A DNA stretch of 7,468 bases from 40CM-4-65-16 sp035279785. GTDB taxonomy: Bacteria > Chloroflexota > Dormibacteria > Dormibacterales > Dormibacteraceae. This document shows, piece by piece, positions 5,935 through 7,468 of this stretch. The notes below the pieces were generated by a model, which saw nothing but the letters and a program-made list of their open reading frames with translations, made no database searches and was not told the origin of the DNA. The DNA lies in assembly GCA_035279785.1 (NCBI GenBank), contig DATEHC010000147.1, positions 1-7,468 on the forward strand, read 5' to 3'. The translations under genes were made by a program, and so were the position numbers. The stretch's first letter is position 1, and the number at the start of each line of letters is the position of its first letter.

Positions 5935-6899
5935 GCATCACCAGCGCACTGACACGCAGGTCGCGCGCGTCGGCGGCGGGCACGGCGGTAACGGCTCAGC
6001 GGCGCGGAATCCGTCCAACCCGGCTCGCCCTCCACGCCTTCCTGATCGCGATGGCGCTGCTCTGGATTTTTCCGCTGTTCTGGGCCGTCTACTCATCTTT
6101 TCGGCCGATAGGCGACACGATCGTTCACGGGTACGTGTCACTGCCCTCTGGCGGGCTCAACCTCGACAACTACAAGGCGTTCTGGACGGGGGCCGACCTG
6201 CCGTATTTCTATGCGAACACGCTGGTCATCGTCGTCCCGTCCGTGATCCTCATCCTGCTGCTGGCCTCGATGGTGGCGTTTGCCTGCACCCAGTTCAGCT
6301 GGAGGTTCAACCTGACGGTCTTGATGATCTTCACCGCCGGCAACCTACTGCCGCCCCAGGTCATCATCGTGCCGCTCTACCACCTCTACCTGAGCACCCC
6401 GATCCCCAGCATCAGCGAGCTCGACATAGGCAGGTTCGCGTTCCCGTTCTTCAGCGACAACAACCTGCTGTATGACCAGTACATCGGGATCATGCTCATC
6501 CACGTCGTGTTCCAGACCGGCTTCGCGGCCTTCGTGCTGAGCAACTACATGAAGACGATCTCCAGGGAGATCACCGAGTCCGCGATCGTCGACGGCGCGC
6601 ACGTGCTGCGGATCTGGTGGAACATCGTCCTGCCGCTCTGCCGCCCGGCCCTGGCGGCCATGGCGACGCTGTTGTTCACGTTCATCTACAACGACTTCTT
6701 CTGGGCGTTGATCCTGCTCAAGACCGGCGACAAGCGACCGATCACCAGCGCGTTGAACAACCTCCAGGGCGAGTTCTTCTCGAACAACAACCTGATCGCG
6801 GCAGGAGCTCTTCTTGCGGCTGTGCCTCCGATCCTCGTCTACATCTTTCTCCAGAAGCAGTTCATCGCCGGCCTGACGCTCGGTTCGACCAAGGGCTGA
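5931..6899 (+). CDS. Sugar ABC transporter permease, MalG type
   Basis: This is the partner permease of the CUT1 importer. The 322-residue protein has hydrophobic segments near 34-56, 95-118, 126-150, 184-204, 240-262 and 287-306. Its EAA-like loop is at 214-233 (ITESAIVDGAHVLRIWWNIV), with DGA kept and the usual EAA replaced by ESA. The loop between the third and fourth segments, about residues 151-183, appears longer than in a typical MalG. With TGDKRPITSALNNLQGEFF at 265-283, it resembles, from memory, a permease subgroup seen in actinobacteria. The start overlaps the upstream stop as ATGA, a firm sign of coupling. Its own TGA overlaps a possible CTG start of the beta-galactosidase gene. 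Confidence 0.92.
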   Translation: MSITSALTRRSRASAAGTAVTAQRRGIRPTRLALHAFLIAMALLWIFPLFWAVYSSFRPIGDTIVHGYVSLPSGGLNLDNYKAFWTGADLPYFYANTLVIVVPSVILILLLASMVAFACTQFSWRFNLTVLMIFTAGNLLPPQVIIVPLYHLYLSTPIPSISELDIGRFAFPFFSDNNLLYDQYIGIMLIHVVFQTGFAAFVLSNYMKTISREITESAIVDGAHVLRIWWNIVLPLCRPALAAMATLLFTFIYNDFFWALILLKTGDKRPITSALNNLQGEFFSNNNLIAAGALLAAVPPILVYIFLQKQFIAGLTLGSTKG

Positions 6900-7468
6900 C
6901 CACGCTCCCGAACCTTCCGCACATCGTCTACGGAGGCGACTACAACCCGGACCAGTGGCCCGAGGAGACCTGGCGCGAAGACGTCCGGCTCATGCAGGAG
7001 GCGGGGGTCAACCTGGTCAGCCTCGCGATCTTCTCCTGGTCGCGACTGCAGCCCGACGAGAAGACGTGGCAGTTCGAATGGCTCGACCGGGTCATCGATC
7101 TGCTCCATGAGGGCGGCGTCCGCGTCAACCTCGCGACCGCGACCGCGTCTCCGCCTCCGTGGCTGTGCCACGCACACCCCGAGATGCTGCCCACGCTCGC
7201 GGACGGCACGCGGCTGTGGCACGGGGCGCGGCAGCAGTACTGCCCGAGCAGCCCGGTCTACCGCTCGCACGCGCAACGGCTGGTCGAAGCCATGGCCGAC
7301 CGGTATGCCAAGCACCCGGCGCTCGCTATGTGGCATGTCGGCAACGAGTTCGGCTGCCACGTCGCGGCGTGCTACTGCGACGTCTCGGCCGAGGCTTTTC
7401 GGCAGTGGCTGCGGCAGCGCTACGAGACGCTGCAGGAGCTGAACCGAGCGTGGGGCACAGACTTCTGG
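6896..7468 (+). CDS. GH42 beta-galactosidase, N-terminal part, cut by the window edge
   Basis: This enzyme hydrolyses terminal beta-galactosides in the cytoplasm. The visible 191 codons cover the first part of the GH42 TIM barrel. They show YGGDYNPDQWPEETW (12-26), AGVNLVSLAIFSW (36-48), TASPPPWL (83-90) and WHVGNEFGCH (146-155). Glu151 in GNEFG is the expected acid/base. The nucleophile Glu lies beyond the window. Cys116, Cys159 and Cys161 fall where many family members bind zinc, with Ser164 at the usual third position of the CxCxxC group. No ATG, GTG or TTG occurs in frame before the conserved N-terminus. The first in-frame ATG (Met33) would remove the YGGDYNP block. The most natural start is CTG 6896, overlapping the permease stop as CTGA. 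ACG 6902, 6 bases after AAGGG, is another option. The family call is secure; the start is not. Confidence 0.9.
   Translation, partial: MTTLPNLPHIVYGGDYNPDQWPEETWREDVRLMQEAGVNLVSLAIFSWSRLQPDEKTWQFEWLDRVIDLLHEGGVRVNLATATASPPPWLCHAHPEMLPTLADGTRLWHGARQQYCPSSPVYRSHAQRLVEAMADRYAKHPALAMWHVGNEFGCHVAACYCDVSAEAFRQWLRQRYETLQELNRAWGTDFW

Noticed and set aside
1..7468. CRISPR arrays, tRNA or rRNA genes, insertion sequences, attachment sites
   Set aside because: No repeat arrays, tRNA-like or rRNA segments, or transposase fragments were seen. All clear reading frames belong to the sugar locus except the edge fragment at 1-179.

Overview
The window is a GC-rich bacterial stretch carrying a compact galactoside-use locus. 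The gene content, the Tat-type lipoprotein signal on the binding protein, the frequent GTG/TTG starts and the actinobacterial-looking GalT and permease sequences suggest a high-GC actinobacterium (possibly a deep-branching lineage such as Thermoleophilia) or a related Chloroflexota-type soil bacterium. This placement is an inference from protein style only.

Layout. At the left edge (1-179, minus strand) is the possible N-terminus of an unrecognised gene that runs out of the window. Next is a GH4 NAD-dependent alpha-galactosidase of the MelA type (285-1586, plus). It converges on, and overlaps by 8 bases, a galactose-1-phosphate uridylyltransferase gene (galT, 1579-2511, minus). Directly upstream of galT on the same strand is a DeoR-family repressor gene (2628-3416, minus). 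The regulator diverges from a plus-strand transport operon across a control region of about 120 bases. That region has a recognisable promoter, inverted-repeat operator candidates and a strong Shine-Dalgarno. The operon encodes a solute-binding lipoprotein (3536-4942), two CUT1-type permeases (4963-5934 and 5931-6899) and the start of a GH42 beta-galactosidase (about 6896, running off the right edge).

How it fits together. The binding protein and permeases would import galactosides using an ATPase encoded elsewhere, since none is present here. The GH42 enzyme would cut beta-linked and the GH4 enzyme alpha-linked galactose in the cytoplasm. GalT would feed galactose-1-phosphate into UDP-galactose (Leloir pathway). 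The DeoR regulator probably represses its own gene and the transport operon until a sugar intermediate appears. galK and galE are not in the window.

Nothing here looks like an undescribed type of system. The points most worth a second look are at gene starts and in the control region. The conserved N-terminal stretch of GalT seems to be encoded just upstream of galT but one base out of frame. The GH42 gene has no ATG/GTG/TTG before its conserved N-terminus and may start at a CTG overlapping the preceding stop codon. The divergent promoter carries paired AATTCGATCAA/TTGACCGAATT half-sites, one lying between the -35 and -10 boxes. A perfect 9-base-pair hairpin sits between two possible starts of the regulator.
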